DNA from: Bacillus_BD sp050389805
GTDB taxonomy: Bacteria > Bacillota > Bacilli > Bacillales > Cytobacillaceae
Assembly (NCBI RefSeq): GCF_050389805.1
Contig: NZ_CP130945.1
Span: 3,782,001-3,846,000, forward strand
Direction of reading: 5' to 3'
Length of the DNA stretch: 64,000 bases
In this document: positions 39,487 through 48,015 of the stretch, piece after piece
Position numbering within the stretch: position 1 is the first letter of the stretch
Layout of the letters: each line of letters starts with the position of its first letter
The notes under the pieces: generated by a model
What the model was told of the DNA's origin: nothing
Database searches by the model: none
Seen by the model: only the letters and a program-made list of their open reading frames with translations
Position numbers and translations under genes: made by a program

Positions 39487-40152
39487 CTACTCTTTATTCA
39501 AGGCCTCTGTATACGCCTTTTTAGAGTTTTCGATATGGATTTTTGTTAAATACTCGGTCATTTCTATTTCCTTATTAACAATCGCCTTCATGATATCCAA
39601 ATGTTCTTTCATTGATTGTATCGCTCGACCCTCATTCTTATAGCCAATTTTTGCAAATGCACGAATATAATCAGATAATCCACTTAGAATCTCATACAAT
39701 TTCGCATTCTTTGCCGTACTATAAATCAAGTGATTTAATTCTTTATGCAGGGCTGAATAATCAGTACTTTCTTCATTCTGTAAACTTTCCTCAACTTTGT
39801 TAATGTACTCTTTATATTTTGAAATTGTATCGCCATCTAGCTTTTCAATTGTCAATTTCGCCGCTAATACTTCTAATGAAGATAAAATGGTAAAGACCTC
39901 GAGTATTTCCTTTTCAGAAATTTCAGCGACAATGACTCCTTTTCTCGGTACTGTTTTTACAAAACCTTGTGACTCTAATCTAAATAATGCTTCCCGAATT
40001 GGTGTGCGGCTAATATTTAACTTTTCGGCTAGTTCTCTTTCCACTAAACGGTCTCCAGCTTTTAATTCGCCTTCTAGAATTAAATCCTTTAGATACAAAT
40101 AGGCTCTTTCCCGAATTGAAAGAAGATTTTCTTCTGACCAGTTATTTGCCAA
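39487..40152 (-). CDS. GntR family regulator, FadR/FCD subfamily, island copy 2
   Basis: A 221-residue paralogue of the regulator at 28209-28889. From the GDRLVERELAEKLNISRTP core to about residue 100 only a few residues differ; the FCD effector domains are much less alike, so the two probably read the same DNA but sense different ligands or respond differently. The frame opens at TTG 40179; I chose TTG 40152, six nt after AAGGGG. It marks the right edge of the island. Confidence 0.85.
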   Translation of the reverse strand: MANNWSEENLLSIRERAYLYLKDLILEGELKAGDRLVERELAEKLNISRTPIREALFRLESQGFVKTVPRKGVIVAEISEKEILEVFTILSSLEVLAAKLTIEKLDGDTISKYKEYINKVEESLQNEESTDYSALHKELNHLIYSTAKNAKLYEILSGLSDYIRAFAKIGYKNEGRAIQSMKEHLDIMKAIVNKEIEMTEYLTKIHIENSKKAYTEALNKE

Positions 40153-40299
40153 TGTTCTCCCCTTCTCTCTGTGCTTCAATCATACCGATTATATCTTATA
40201 CAATTCTTAAATTTCAATCATATTGTTACCTCTACCTTTGTTCTATTTCAAAAAGGACAAGCATAGAAATAAGTGATTATGAGTTACAGGAGGAGCCTT

Positions 40300-40632
40300 A
40301 TGAAGCGCCTAATCTTATTCCTAGTCACAGTATTAGTCCTATATGTCATTTATTATGATTTAAATCATGGTACCCTTCCTGCTGTTTCGATCCAACAACA
40401 AGTAAAAGAAACCAACCACAATGACTCTGACGATCTTATGCCCTATTTTGAGCATACAGTTCAAAACGGCGATACAGTTTTATCTATTATTGAGGGCCAA
40501 CTTGGTGGATCCATTCCCGTTCCAATTTCTGATGTTGTTAGTGATTTTAAAACACTCAATCAAGACCTTACACCTCAGGAAATACAGTCTGGCAAAAAGT
40601 ATAAATTTCCTGACTACCAAAGGGTAGAATAA
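40300..40632 (+). CDS. yqfZ: LysM domain membrane-anchored protein (YqfZ type)
   Basis: A 110-residue protein with an N-terminal membrane helix (3-22), a linker and a C-terminal LysM-like domain (HTVQNGDTVLSIIEGQLGG then TLNQDLTPQEIQSGKKYKFP). It should be anchored in the membrane with the LysM outside. Position just before ispG matches B. subtilis yqfZ. ATG 40300 has an AGGAGGAG site; the frame's earlier codons lack one. Confidence 0.82.
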   Translation: MKRLILFLVTVLVLYVIYYDLNHGTLPAVSIQQQVKETNHNDSDDLMPYFEHTVQNGDTVLSIIEGQLGGSIPVPISDVVSDFKTLNQDLTPQEIQSGKKYKFPDYQRVE

Positions 40633-40765
40633 ATACCCTCATTACGAACTTTAGTAATTGGCAATAATCTTTCCGTCAACATCCTTGTCAATTTCCTAAC
40701 ATCATTGCTACAATAATAATGGTGTGGATTAAATATGATTTTTTTATAAAAGGAGCGAACCACCA

Positions 40766-41863
40766 TTGAGTGAGATTATACATCGTACAAAAACAAGACC
40801 GGTGAAGGTTGGCAATTTAACAATTGGCGGAAGTAACGAACTGTTTATTCAGAGTATGACGACTACAAAGACACATGATGTGGAAGCAACAGTTGAACAA
40901 ATCAAAAGATTAGAAGAAGCTGGGTGCCAAATCGTACGTGTTGCTTGCCCTGACGAAAGAGCTGCAGATGCGATTGCTGAGATTAAGAAAAGAATTAATA
41001 TTCCACTTGTCGTTGATATTCATTTTGACTATAAATTAGCCTTAAAAGCCATTGAAGGCGGGGCAGATAAAATCCGTATCAATCCAGGTAACATTGGAAA
41101 ACGTGAAAAAGTAGAAGCCGTTGTAAAAGCAGCCAAGGAACGTGGAATTCCGATTCGAATTGGCGTTAATGCTGGCTCACTTGAGAAGCGGATTCTTGAT
41201 AAATACGGTTACCCTACTGCTGACGGGATGGTTGAAAGTGCCCTCCATCACATCAAGATTCTTGAAGACCTAGATTTCCACGATATTATTGTATCGATGA
41301 AGGCTTCTGATGTGAACTTAGCGATTGAGGCCTATGAAAAAGCAGCCAGAACATTCGATTATCCTCTACACCTTGGAATCACTGAATCGGGAACTTTGTT
41401 TTCTGGTACAGTGAAAAGTGCTGCTGGATTAGGTGCTATTTTAAGCAGAGGAATTGGAAACACTCTCCGTATTTCTTTAAGCGCAGATCCTGTTGAAGAG
41501 GTAAAAGTAGCTCGTGAATTATTAAAATCATTTGGACTTTCTTCAAATGCAGCAACGCTTATTTCATGTCCTACATGCGGTAGAATCGAAATTGATTTAA
41601 TTAGCATCGCCAATGAAGTTGAAGAGTATATTTCGACCATTAAGGCACCGATTAAAGTATCTGTACTGGGCTGTGCTGTAAACGGTCCTGGAGAAGCAAA
41701 AGAAGCTGATATCGGAATTGCAGGTGCACGTGGAGAAGGACTATTATTCCGTAAAGGACAGATCGTTCGAAAAGTGCCTGAGGCAACTATGGTTGAAGAA
41801 TTGAAAAAAGAAATTGACCAAATTGCCCAAGAATATTTTGAAAAACAAAAACAAAATGCATAA
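40766..41863 (+). CDS. ispG: 4-hydroxy-3-methylbut-2-en-1-yl diphosphate synthase
   Basis: IspG/GcpE, 365 residues, the 4Fe-4S enzyme of the MEP isoprenoid pathway that turns MEcPP into HMBPP. A TIM barrel (about 10-250) is followed by the cluster domain with Cys ligands in SCPTCGR (two) and LGCAVNGPGEA (one). The start is TTG 40766, 10 nt after AAGGAG. Monocistronic with a clear terminator. The next pathway enzyme, ispH, is at 48843. Confidence 0.96.
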   Translation: MSEIIHRTKTRPVKVGNLTIGGSNELFIQSMTTTKTHDVEATVEQIKRLEEAGCQIVRVACPDERAADAIAEIKKRINIPLVVDIHFDYKLALKAIEGGADKIRINPGNIGKREKVEAVVKAAKERGIPIRIGVNAGSLEKRILDKYGYPTADGMVESALHHIKILEDLDFHDIIVSMKASDVNLAIEAYEKAARTFDYPLHLGITESGTLFSGTVKSAAGLGAILSRGIGNTLRISLSADPVEEVKVARELLKSFGLSSNAATLISCPTCGRIEIDLISIANEVEEYISTIKAPIKVSVLGCAVNGPGEAKEADIGIAGARGEGLLFRKGQIVRKVPEATMVEELKKEIDQIAQEYFEKQKQNA

Positions 41864-41895
41864 AAAAAACGAAGGCGATGATGCCTTCGTTTTTT
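41864..41895 (+). terminator. Intrinsic terminator after ispG
   Basis: A 13-bp perfect stem (41864-41876 with 41883-41895), 6-nt loop, T run in the right arm; also usable by yqfX on the other strand. Confidence 0.88.
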
Positions 41896-41909
41896 TATCT
41901 TACACCCAA

Positions 41910-42536
41910 TTAAAAAAATGGGAGGATGAATATTCCTAAAAGAAGTGAAATCGCACCAATGGTAATCGCCCATGTTCCTGTTTTAGCCCCTCTGCCACGA
42001 GCGATAAACCCTAAAACAATACCGGTTATTCCAAATAGAACCGGAAAGACAAACAATGAAAGAATGGAAAGTGCAAGTGCAGCCAGTCCCATTGCTGTGC
42101 TGCCTTCTTTTGTTTGTCCTTGATCACGTGTACTCGCTTCTTGTCCGAAGCTTGACATCGTTGGTGCTAGTTCAGCTGCAGTTTCTTCTTGATAGCCTTC
42201 TGTTCCGTTAAAACCGTCATTTGAAAACTGCCTGACATTACTTTGTTCCAGGCTTGCATAAAGTTGTTCGTCGCTTGTATCACTTTGATATTGGTTCGCA
42301 TAACTTTGAGATTGACTAGCATTTCCTTTAGTTGGACCTACATAGTATTGATTTTGGCTCACATTATTTTGTGCTAGGCTTTCATTAACTTGAACCTGAT
42401 TAGTATTACTTTGAGATTGACCTATACTACTTGAAGTTTGGTTTGCATTACTTTGAGCTTGGCTTGCATTACTTTGAGCTTGGCTTGCATTATTCTGACC
42501 TTGACCAAAACGTTGGCGTTCGTCTAGATCTGCCAC
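41910..42536 (-). CDS. yqfX: DUF4190 membrane protein with Asn/Gln/Ser repeat N-terminus (YqfX type)
   Basis: A 208-residue protein. The C-terminal 65 residues carry two membrane helices separated by the GFIARGRGAKTG loop, the DUF4190 core of YqfX. The N-terminal 95 residues are low-complexity, built of heptads like NASQAQS and NANQTSS and rich in Asn, Gln and Ser. That region is much longer than in B. subtilis YqfX and is encoded by 21-bp near-repeats, so its length may vary between strains. Start GTG 42536 follows GAGGG at 6 nt. Function unknown. Confidence 0.78.
   Translation of the reverse strand: MADLDERQRFGQGQNNASQAQSNASQAQSNANQTSSSIGQSQSNTNQVQVNESLAQNNVSQNQYYVGPTKGNASQSQSYANQYQSDTSDEQLYASLEQSNVRQFSNDGFNGTEGYQEETAAELAPTMSSFGQEASTRDQGQTKEGSTAMGLAALALSILSLFVFPVLFGITGIVLGFIARGRGAKTGTWAITIGAISLLLGIFILPFF
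42431..42519 (-). repeat. 21-bp coding tandem repeats in yqfX
   Basis: Near-identical units containing TTGCATTACTTTGAGC(TT)GG repeat three times and more, each coding for one NASQAQS heptad on the minus strand. More diverged units continue to about 42290. Confidence 0.75.
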
Positions 42537-42697
42537 CTATATCCCTCGCTCTCATAAGCTGTTATGTTCAATCTAAATTGAACTGCCTTCGTCTTGAACT
42601 AAATCGTCCAATCTGTTAGGCCTTCATATTTTGTGCGAAAGATGGTTCATTTACAATAGCAATTATTGTATGCTCAGACATACTCTTCAAAGGTTGA

Positions 42698-43117
42698 TTA
42701 TTTTTGGATATGGCATTCAGGGCATGTTCCATAAATCTCAAATTTATGTCCTGAAATCTCATACCCCTTCAGGCTTTCTGATAGTTGGTTCATTGGACAG
42801 GTTTCAATTTCTTTTGTTTTCCCACAATCCAAACAAATAAAATGATGATGATGCTGATGGTGCGAGCATGTTAAACGAAAATGCTTTTCCCCAGATAACT
42901 CTGTCATTTCAACAATTCCAAGATCAACGAATAAAGATAAATTACGATAAATCGTATCAAAACTTAAGCCAGGATATTGGTCTTTTAAAAGATCTAAAAC
43001 ATCCTTTGCAGTTAAGTATTTATTATAGTCAGCAAAAAGCTGTAACATCTCTTCCCTTTTTCCTGTGTGCTTATACCCCTTCTCCTTTAGCAAGTTCATG
43101 GCTTCTGTAACATTCAT
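42698..43117 (-). CDS. zur: Zinc uptake regulator Zur (Fur family)
   Basis: A 139-residue Fur-family repressor. The winged helix lies at about 5-82 (LTAKDVLDLL; LSFDTIYRNLSLF), then the His-rich regulatory site (HHQHHHHF, 95-102). Two CxxC pairs, CLDCG and CPECH, make the structural zinc site. Being next to znuBC identifies it as Zur rather than Fur or PerR. ATG 43117 follows GAGGTG at 6 nt; the longer frame starts in that site. It is the last gene of the znuC-znuB-zur unit. Confidence 0.9.
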   Translation of the reverse strand: MNVTEAMNLLKEKGYKHTGKREEMLQLFADYNKYLTAKDVLDLLKDQYPGLSFDTIYRNLSLFVDLGIVEMTELSGEKHFRLTCSHHQHHHHFICLDCGKTKEIETCPMNQLSESLKGYEISGHKFEIYGTCPECHIQK

Positions 43118-43127
43118 TATACGCACC

Positions 43128-43970
43128 TCAAACCTTTCTTTTTAACAACCACTTTTTTACAAGAATGGCTAAAATCAATAAAATAATCGAAATAATGACA
43201 ATGGTTCCTCCTGGAGCCAGATCTAAATAATACGAAATGATTAATCCACCAAGTACAGAGGTTTCCCCAAAAATAATCGAATAAATAATGGTTTGCTTAA
43301 AACCATTTGCAAGTCTTATCGCTGCTGCTACCGGTAATGTCATTAAGGAGGACACTAATAAAACACCGACAATTCTCATTGAAGAAGCAATAACAAGAGC
43401 CACCATGATTATAAACAACAAATGCAGTCTCTTCACAGGAATACCGGAAGCCTGTGCATGTTCTTCATCAAAGGAAATAATAAAAAGCTCCTTATAGAGC
43501 AAAATAACTAGAGAGATCACAAAAACACTAATGATGAGAATTGCCCATAAATCCTGTCTACTTACAGCCGATACACTTCCAAATAAATATCCGAAAAGAT
43601 CTGTATTAAAACCATCCGCCAGTGAAATAAATAGAACGCTTAACCCTACTCCACCTGACATAATGATGGGGATCGCCAATTCTTCATAGTGCTTATAAAC
43701 CGATCTTAGCTTTTCAATTAACAAAGATCCGGCAACCGAAAAAAACATCCCCATATACGTTGGATTTAACGTACCTGGTAAAAAAAATTTTTTTTCTAAA
43801 AGAAGACTGGCTGCGATTCCAGCAAGAGTCACATGACTTAACGCATCAGCGATGAGGGATAATCTCCTAACGACTACAAAAACACCTATTAACGGGGCAA
43901 TAATTCCAATGATCATCCCTGTAAGAAAAGCATTTTGTAAAAATTCATATTGCAGGATACTTGAAATCAT
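43128..43970 (-). CDS. znuB: Zinc ABC transporter permease
   Basis: A 280-residue ABC-3 family permease with eight to nine membrane helices and the family's RRLSLIADALSHVTLAGIA motif at about 35-53. It forms the zinc channel with ZnuC. It starts 3 bp after znuC and ends 10 bp before zur. No gene for the binding lipoprotein is in the cluster, so ZnuA must be encoded elsewhere. Confidence 0.9.
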   Translation of the reverse strand: MISSILQYEFLQNAFLTGMIIGIIAPLIGVFVVVRRLSLIADALSHVTLAGIAASLLLEKKFFLPGTLNPTYMGMFFSVAGSLLIEKLRSVYKHYEELAIPIIMSGGVGLSVLFISLADGFNTDLFGYLFGSVSAVSRQDLWAILIISVFVISLVILLYKELFIISFDEEHAQASGIPVKRLHLLFIIMVALVIASSMRIVGVLLVSSLMTLPVAAAIRLANGFKQTIIYSIIFGETSVLGGLIISYYLDLAPGGTIVIISIILLILAILVKKWLLKRKV

Positions 43971-43973
43971 GTG

Positions 43974-44759
43974 TTATGTCCCCCTGTGTTGAAGAATACT
44001 TTGAGCCTGATTGAACATAAAAGGTTCAAGGCTAACAAATGAGGAGACCCCATTTGTTTGTAACTCGCCAAATTCTTTCGCATTTCCATGAAACCATATT
44101 CTTTTATTAAGATAGACAACTTCATTTACCTTCTCTGTCATCGCCCCAATATCATGGGTCACCAAGACAAGTGTAATCCCGAGATTTTTATTTAAATGCT
44201 CTAAGATTTGATAAAAAGATTGTACATGTGATGCATCTACCCCAACAGTAGGTTCATCCAAAACCAATAATTTTGGATCACTTACAAGAGCTCTTGCAAT
44301 AAAAACACGTTGTTGCTGTCCTCCTGACAGTTCCCCAATATTTCTATTAATAAATGGGGTCAAACCAACGGATTCAATTGCCTCATATACTTTTTGCTGC
44401 TGTTTCTTATTCATGCGATGGAATAAACCAATTTTTTTCGTTAATCCGCTTTTAACCACTTCAAAAACGGTGGCAGGAAAACCTGTATTAAAAGAATTCG
44501 CCTTTTGTGATACAAAACCAATTCTTTCCCATTGTTTAAATTGTGATTGATCATCACCAAACAGTTTAATTTCTCCTTGTTGAACCTTCAACAACCCAAG
44601 AATTAACTTTAATAAAGTCGATTTTCCTGAACCATTGGGTCCAACAATCCCAAGAAAAGTCCCCTCATGGATCGAAAGCTCAATATCCTCTAACACGGGT
44701 TCTTTTTCGTAACGATAGGTCAATCCTTTTATTTTAATAATAGACTTGTCATTACACAT
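43974..44759 (-). CDS. znuC: Zinc ABC transporter ATP-binding protein
   Basis: A 261-residue ABC ATPase with Walker A GPNGSGKST (about 39-47), signature LSGGQQQRV (about 144-152) and Walker B LLVLDEPTVGVD (about 164-175). The neighbouring permease and zur make zinc the expected substrate, though manganese transporters are close relatives. A Zur-box-like site overlaps its leader. ATG 44759. Confidence 0.9.
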   Translation of the reverse strand: MCNDKSIIKIKGLTYRYEKEPVLEDIELSIHEGTFLGIVGPNGSGKSTLLKLILGLLKVQQGEIKLFGDDQSQFKQWERIGFVSQKANSFNTGFPATVFEVVKSGLTKKIGLFHRMNKKQQQKVYEAIESVGLTPFINRNIGELSGGQQQRVFIARALVSDPKLLVLDEPTVGVDASHVQSFYQILEHLNKNLGITLVLVTHDIGAMTEKVNEVVYLNKRIWFHGNAKEFGELQTNGVSSFVSLEPFMFNQAQSILQHRGT

Positions 44760-44774
44760 ACATTCACCTAATTT

Positions 44775-44789
44775 CCGAAATCATTCCGA
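44775..44789. promoter_or_regulatory. Candidate Zur box upstream of znuC
   Basis: CCGAAATCATTCCGA matches 11 of 14 defined positions of the B. subtilis Zur box TCGTAAT-n-ATTACGA and lies 16 bp before the znuC start. Confidence 0.5.
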
Positions 44790-44920
44790 TTTAGTATTTT
44801 ACAGGAATTCACTGAAAAAGTAAATAAAAGAACATAATCCTCTATGTATTCAGCTAATCTGAATCCTTTTCATCACTTTTTGATTTGTCCTTCCATATCA
44901 TGCTATGAAGGAGTGATGGC

Positions 44921-45175
44921 ATGAGTATATTCCAAAAAGTAATCAATCATAAAATTAATCATCTAACCACTGATGAATTATTAAAATATGCAAATCAATT
45001 TCAAATATCCATCTCTAGAAAAGAAGCATCCCAAGTTACCGGGTTCTTAAAAGGGAAAAAAGTGGATATTTTCAATGATAGTGAGCGCGCCCGTTTAATA
45101 AAGGCATTAGAGCGAATCACAAATCCTCAAACAGCAAAAGAAGTGGATCGTTTATTATCATCGTTTACCAAATAG
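44921..45175 (+). CDS. yqfT: DUF2624 protein YqfT
   Basis: An 84-residue all-helical protein of the DUF2624 family (start MSIFQKVINHKINHLTTDELL). Found only in bacilli, function unknown. ATG 44921 has AAGGAG upstream. It is convergent with nfo, and a family A repeat separates its stop from the shared terminator. Confidence 0.85.
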   Translation: MSIFQKVINHKINHLTTDELLKYANQFQISISRKEASQVTGFLKGKKVDIFNDSERARLIKALERITNPQTAKEVDRLLSSFTK

Positions 45176-45487
45176 AAAAGCGGAAACGCCTTGCTCACCC
45201 CCGATAAAGAAAACTCTCCGACTGACAAGCCTTTAGGCGCAGTCAGAGGAGTAGTTGCACTTATGCCGGTACGGCCAAGCACAAGACGAGCCGGCATGAA
45301 GATTGTTCTTTAATCTTCTTGACGGATTGAAAGAAATGTATAGGCGACAGGGATGACGGGCATAAGACGAGTAATTTTCAGGCGTTCTTTGCCTTCAGAA
45401 TTACTTGGCTTATGACCCTAGTCCCTAGGAGCCGACACTAGACACGCTTGTGACCTCGAGGGGGTATGCGTTGTAGCTAGACATTAA
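45172..45487 (+). repeat. Dispersed repeat family A, copy 2 (full)
   Basis: Begins TAGAAAAGCGGAAACGCC and ends GTAGCTAGACATTA. Terminal stem ACGCC..CACCCCC with GGGGGTATGCGT; arm 1 ATGCCGG..CCGGCAT (about 45262-45300) with the nested AAGATTGTTCTTTAATCTT hairpin; arm 2 CATAAGACGAGTAATT..AATTACTTGGCTTATG (about 45360-45415). Closely like copy 1 apart from small changes that keep the pairing. Confidence 0.87.
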
Positions 45488-45521
45488 TCAAATTTCAGAA
45501 ATCTTTACCTTCAAAATAGAT

Positions 45522-45554
45522 AAAAGATGTCAGGACATATCCCTGACATCTTTT
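45522..45554. terminator. Bidirectional terminator between yqfT and nfo
   Basis: A 13-bp perfect stem (45522-45534 with 45542-45554), 7-nt loop. Confidence 0.87.
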
Positions 45555-45563
45555 TTACCATTA

Positions 45564-46457
45564 TTATTCACTCACGATATCATTTAGAAGATTTTCATTG
45601 AACTTTTGATTTCGTAACATCTGGATTTCATGCTTGTAAGGTGGCTTTTTGCTGTTCTTATCCTCACCCACATAAGGAGTTTCTAAAATTTTAGGAATAT
45701 CCATCAGTTGTGGATGATGAACAATATAATTTAAAGCATCAAAACCAATATGTCCAAAACCAATATTTTCATGGCGGTCTTTCGCTGCACCGCGCACATT
45801 TTTACTGTCATTAATATGAAGAACCTTAATCCGGTCAATTCCAACCATCCGATCAAATTCTTCCAATACCCCATCAAAATCTTCAACAATGTTATAACCG
45901 GCATCATGTGTATGACAGGTATCAAAGCAAACACTTAGCTTCTCATTGTGAGTAACGCCATCAATAATCATCGCTAATTCTTCAAAAGATCTTCCGCATT
46001 CAGAACCCTTACCCGCCATGGTTTCAAGAGCAATCTGCACCTGATCGTCTTGGGATAAAACTTCATTTAAGCCTTCGATAATCTTTTTGATTCCAACTTC
46101 AGCGCCTTCTTTTACATGTGAGCCTGGATGTAAAACAATTTGCTTTGCTCCAATTGCCTCGGTTCGGTCAATTTCTGTTCTTAAGAAATTAACTCCTAAT
46201 TCAAAGGTTGCTGGGTTCGCAGCATTTCCAATATTAATAATATACGGAGCATGAACGATGATTTCATGGATTCCGTTCTCTTCCATGTGTTTTCTACCCG
46301 CTTCAATATTTAAATCTTCCAGTTTTTTTCTTCTTGTATTTTGCGGTGCGCCTGTATAAATCATAAATGTATTGGATCCGTAAGAAACAGCTTCCTCACT
46401 AGCAGCTAGCAACATCTTTTTCCCGCTCATTGATACATGTGAACCTATTTTTAACAT
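45564..46457 (-). CDS. nfo: Endonuclease IV (AP endonuclease)
   Basis: A 297-residue Nfo/EndoIV enzyme that cuts DNA at abasic sites during base excision repair. The TIM-barrel zinc motifs are visible: GSHVSMSGKK at 5-14, IVLHPGSH near 106-113, ALETMAGKG, VCFDTCHTHDAGY near 176-188 and LHINDSKN near 212-219. In bacilli it protects spore DNA. ATG 46457 with GGGAG upstream; cshB lies 24 bp upstream in the same direction. Confidence 0.95.
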   Translation of the reverse strand: MLKIGSHVSMSGKKMLLAASEEAVSYGSNTFMIYTGAPQNTRRKKLEDLNIEAGRKHMEENGIHEIIVHAPYIINIGNAANPATFELGVNFLRTEIDRTEAIGAKQIVLHPGSHVKEGAEVGIKKIIEGLNEVLSQDDQVQIALETMAGKGSECGRSFEELAMIIDGVTHNEKLSVCFDTCHTHDAGYNIVEDFDGVLEEFDRMVGIDRIKVLHINDSKNVRGAAKDRHENIGFGHIGFDALNYIVHHPQLMDIPKILETPYVGEDKNSKKPPYKHEIQMLRNQKFNENLLNDIVSE

Positions 46458-46481
46458 GACTCCCTCTCCCTTGCGTTTTAA

Positions 46482-47786
46482 CTATTTCCTCTTCAATCTT
46501 TTTTGTCTTTTTCTAATAGACTCGGTTTCTTGCTGTAACTTCTTTTTATAGCCTGGTTTTACCTTTTTAGGTTTTTTCACCATGGCTTTCACTTTCAAAT
46601 CAATTTCATCCACTTGTTTTTGGCGTTTTCTTCGTTTATTTCGGTCTCCTAAATCGACCCAACCATCTTTTCCAATATCCACATGCTTGAACTCAATCGC
46701 CATTTTTTCAAGCTTGTTCAAAGCATCTTCATCCTTGTCCTCATAAATGGTTAAGGCGATTCCTGAGAAACCAGCACGAGCCGTTCTACCTACGCGATGA
46801 ATATAAAAATCAAGGTCAGTTGGAAGTTCATAGTTGATGACATGACTGATTCCTTGAATATCAATACCACGAGCAGCTAAATCGGTCGCAACAATGTATT
46901 GATACTCTAAATCAAGAATTTGCTTCATCATTTTTTTTCGTTCTCTAGGTGACAAATCCCCATGAATTCTTCCGACTTTTAATCCTTTTGCCATTAACCC
47001 ATCCGCTACTTCATCTGCCATTTTCTTTGTGTTAGTAAATACAATCGCAAGATATGGATTATAATGGATAAGTGCCTCGTGAACTAGCCCAAGCTTATTT
47101 CGATGTCTAGATGGCAATACATAATGCTCAATATTCGCTGCAGTCGCTTGTTGTGGAGCTACTGCAATAAATTTCGGATTTTCCATATATTTTTTTAAAA
47201 ACGGCTTTAGCTTTTCTGGAATCGTTGCAGAGAAAACTAACATTTGTAATTGAGCTGCCATTCGCGCTGCAATCTGATCCACATCTTCTAAAAAGCCCAT
47301 TTCTAGCATAAGATCCGCTTCATCTACAACAAAAATAGGAGCAGTATGCACAAATAAAGCTTGTTCCTTTATAAGATCATGAATTCGTCCCGGTGTTCCC
47401 ACCACAATATGTGGCTGCTGTTTTAATTTTTCAATTGTTCGCTGCTTATCCGTTCCCCCAATATATAAACGGACCGCGATTTCTTCGTCTGAATGCTTCG
47501 TAATCTTTAGGATTTCGTGATAAATCTGTGCCGCAAGCTCTCTTGTTGGCGCTGTAATAACAGCTTGTACATGTTCTTTCGCAGGTTCCACTTGTTCAAG
47601 GATCGGCAATACATAAGAATGGGTTTTTCCAGTCCCTGTTTGGGACTGACCGATCACACTTTCCCCTTTTAACACGATTGGAATTAATCTTTCTTGTATT
47701 TCAGTCGGTTCAAAAAAGCCTAATTCCTTAACAGCTTCTATAATAAATGGCTTTAGGTTAAATCGATCAAATTTTGTTTCACTCAT
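46482..47786 (-). CDS. cshB: DEAD-box RNA helicase CshB
   Basis: A 434-residue DEAD-box helicase. Motifs in order: Q motif FFEPTEIQERLIP, motif I SQTGTGKT, Ia PTRELA, Ib TPGRI, motif II VDEAD, motif III SAT, then VATDLAARGID and HRVGRTARAG. A basic tail (about 375-434) could bind RNA. CshB helps cold-shock adaptation and ribosome assembly. The frame reaches back to 47903, but ATG 47786 has AAAGGAG at 8 nt. Same gene order as B. subtilis. Confidence 0.93.
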   Translation of the reverse strand: MSETKFDRFNLKPFIIEAVKELGFFEPTEIQERLIPIVLKGESVIGQSQTGTGKTHSYVLPILEQVEPAKEHVQAVITAPTRELAAQIYHEILKITKHSDEEIAVRLYIGGTDKQRTIEKLKQQPHIVVGTPGRIHDLIKEQALFVHTAPIFVVDEADLMLEMGFLEDVDQIAARMAAQLQMLVFSATIPEKLKPFLKKYMENPKFIAVAPQQATAANIEHYVLPSRHRNKLGLVHEALIHYNPYLAIVFTNTKKMADEVADGLMAKGLKVGRIHGDLSPRERKKMMKQILDLEYQYIVATDLAARGIDIQGISHVINYELPTDLDFYIHRVGRTARAGFSGIALTIYEDKDEDALNKLEKMAIEFKHVDIGKDGWVDLGDRNKRRKRQKQVDEIDLKVKAMVKKPKKVKPGYKKKLQQETESIRKRQKRLKRK

Positions 47787-48015
47787 ATTTATACTCCTTT
47801 TAATACGCACTTTAACAATTATTAGTATAGCCAAAGTATCGTTCATAAAGCCTTTTAAGACCATTATAATATTATAAAGAATTTTAAAGAGAATCACCAC
47901 CATTAGCTTATAATTTACTTTAATTCCCCTTTACCCACACAAACCATTTAGGTTTCACTAGCATATGATGAAATATAAAAATGTGAAGTAGACGAACTTA
48001 GAAGGAGGAAGAAAC

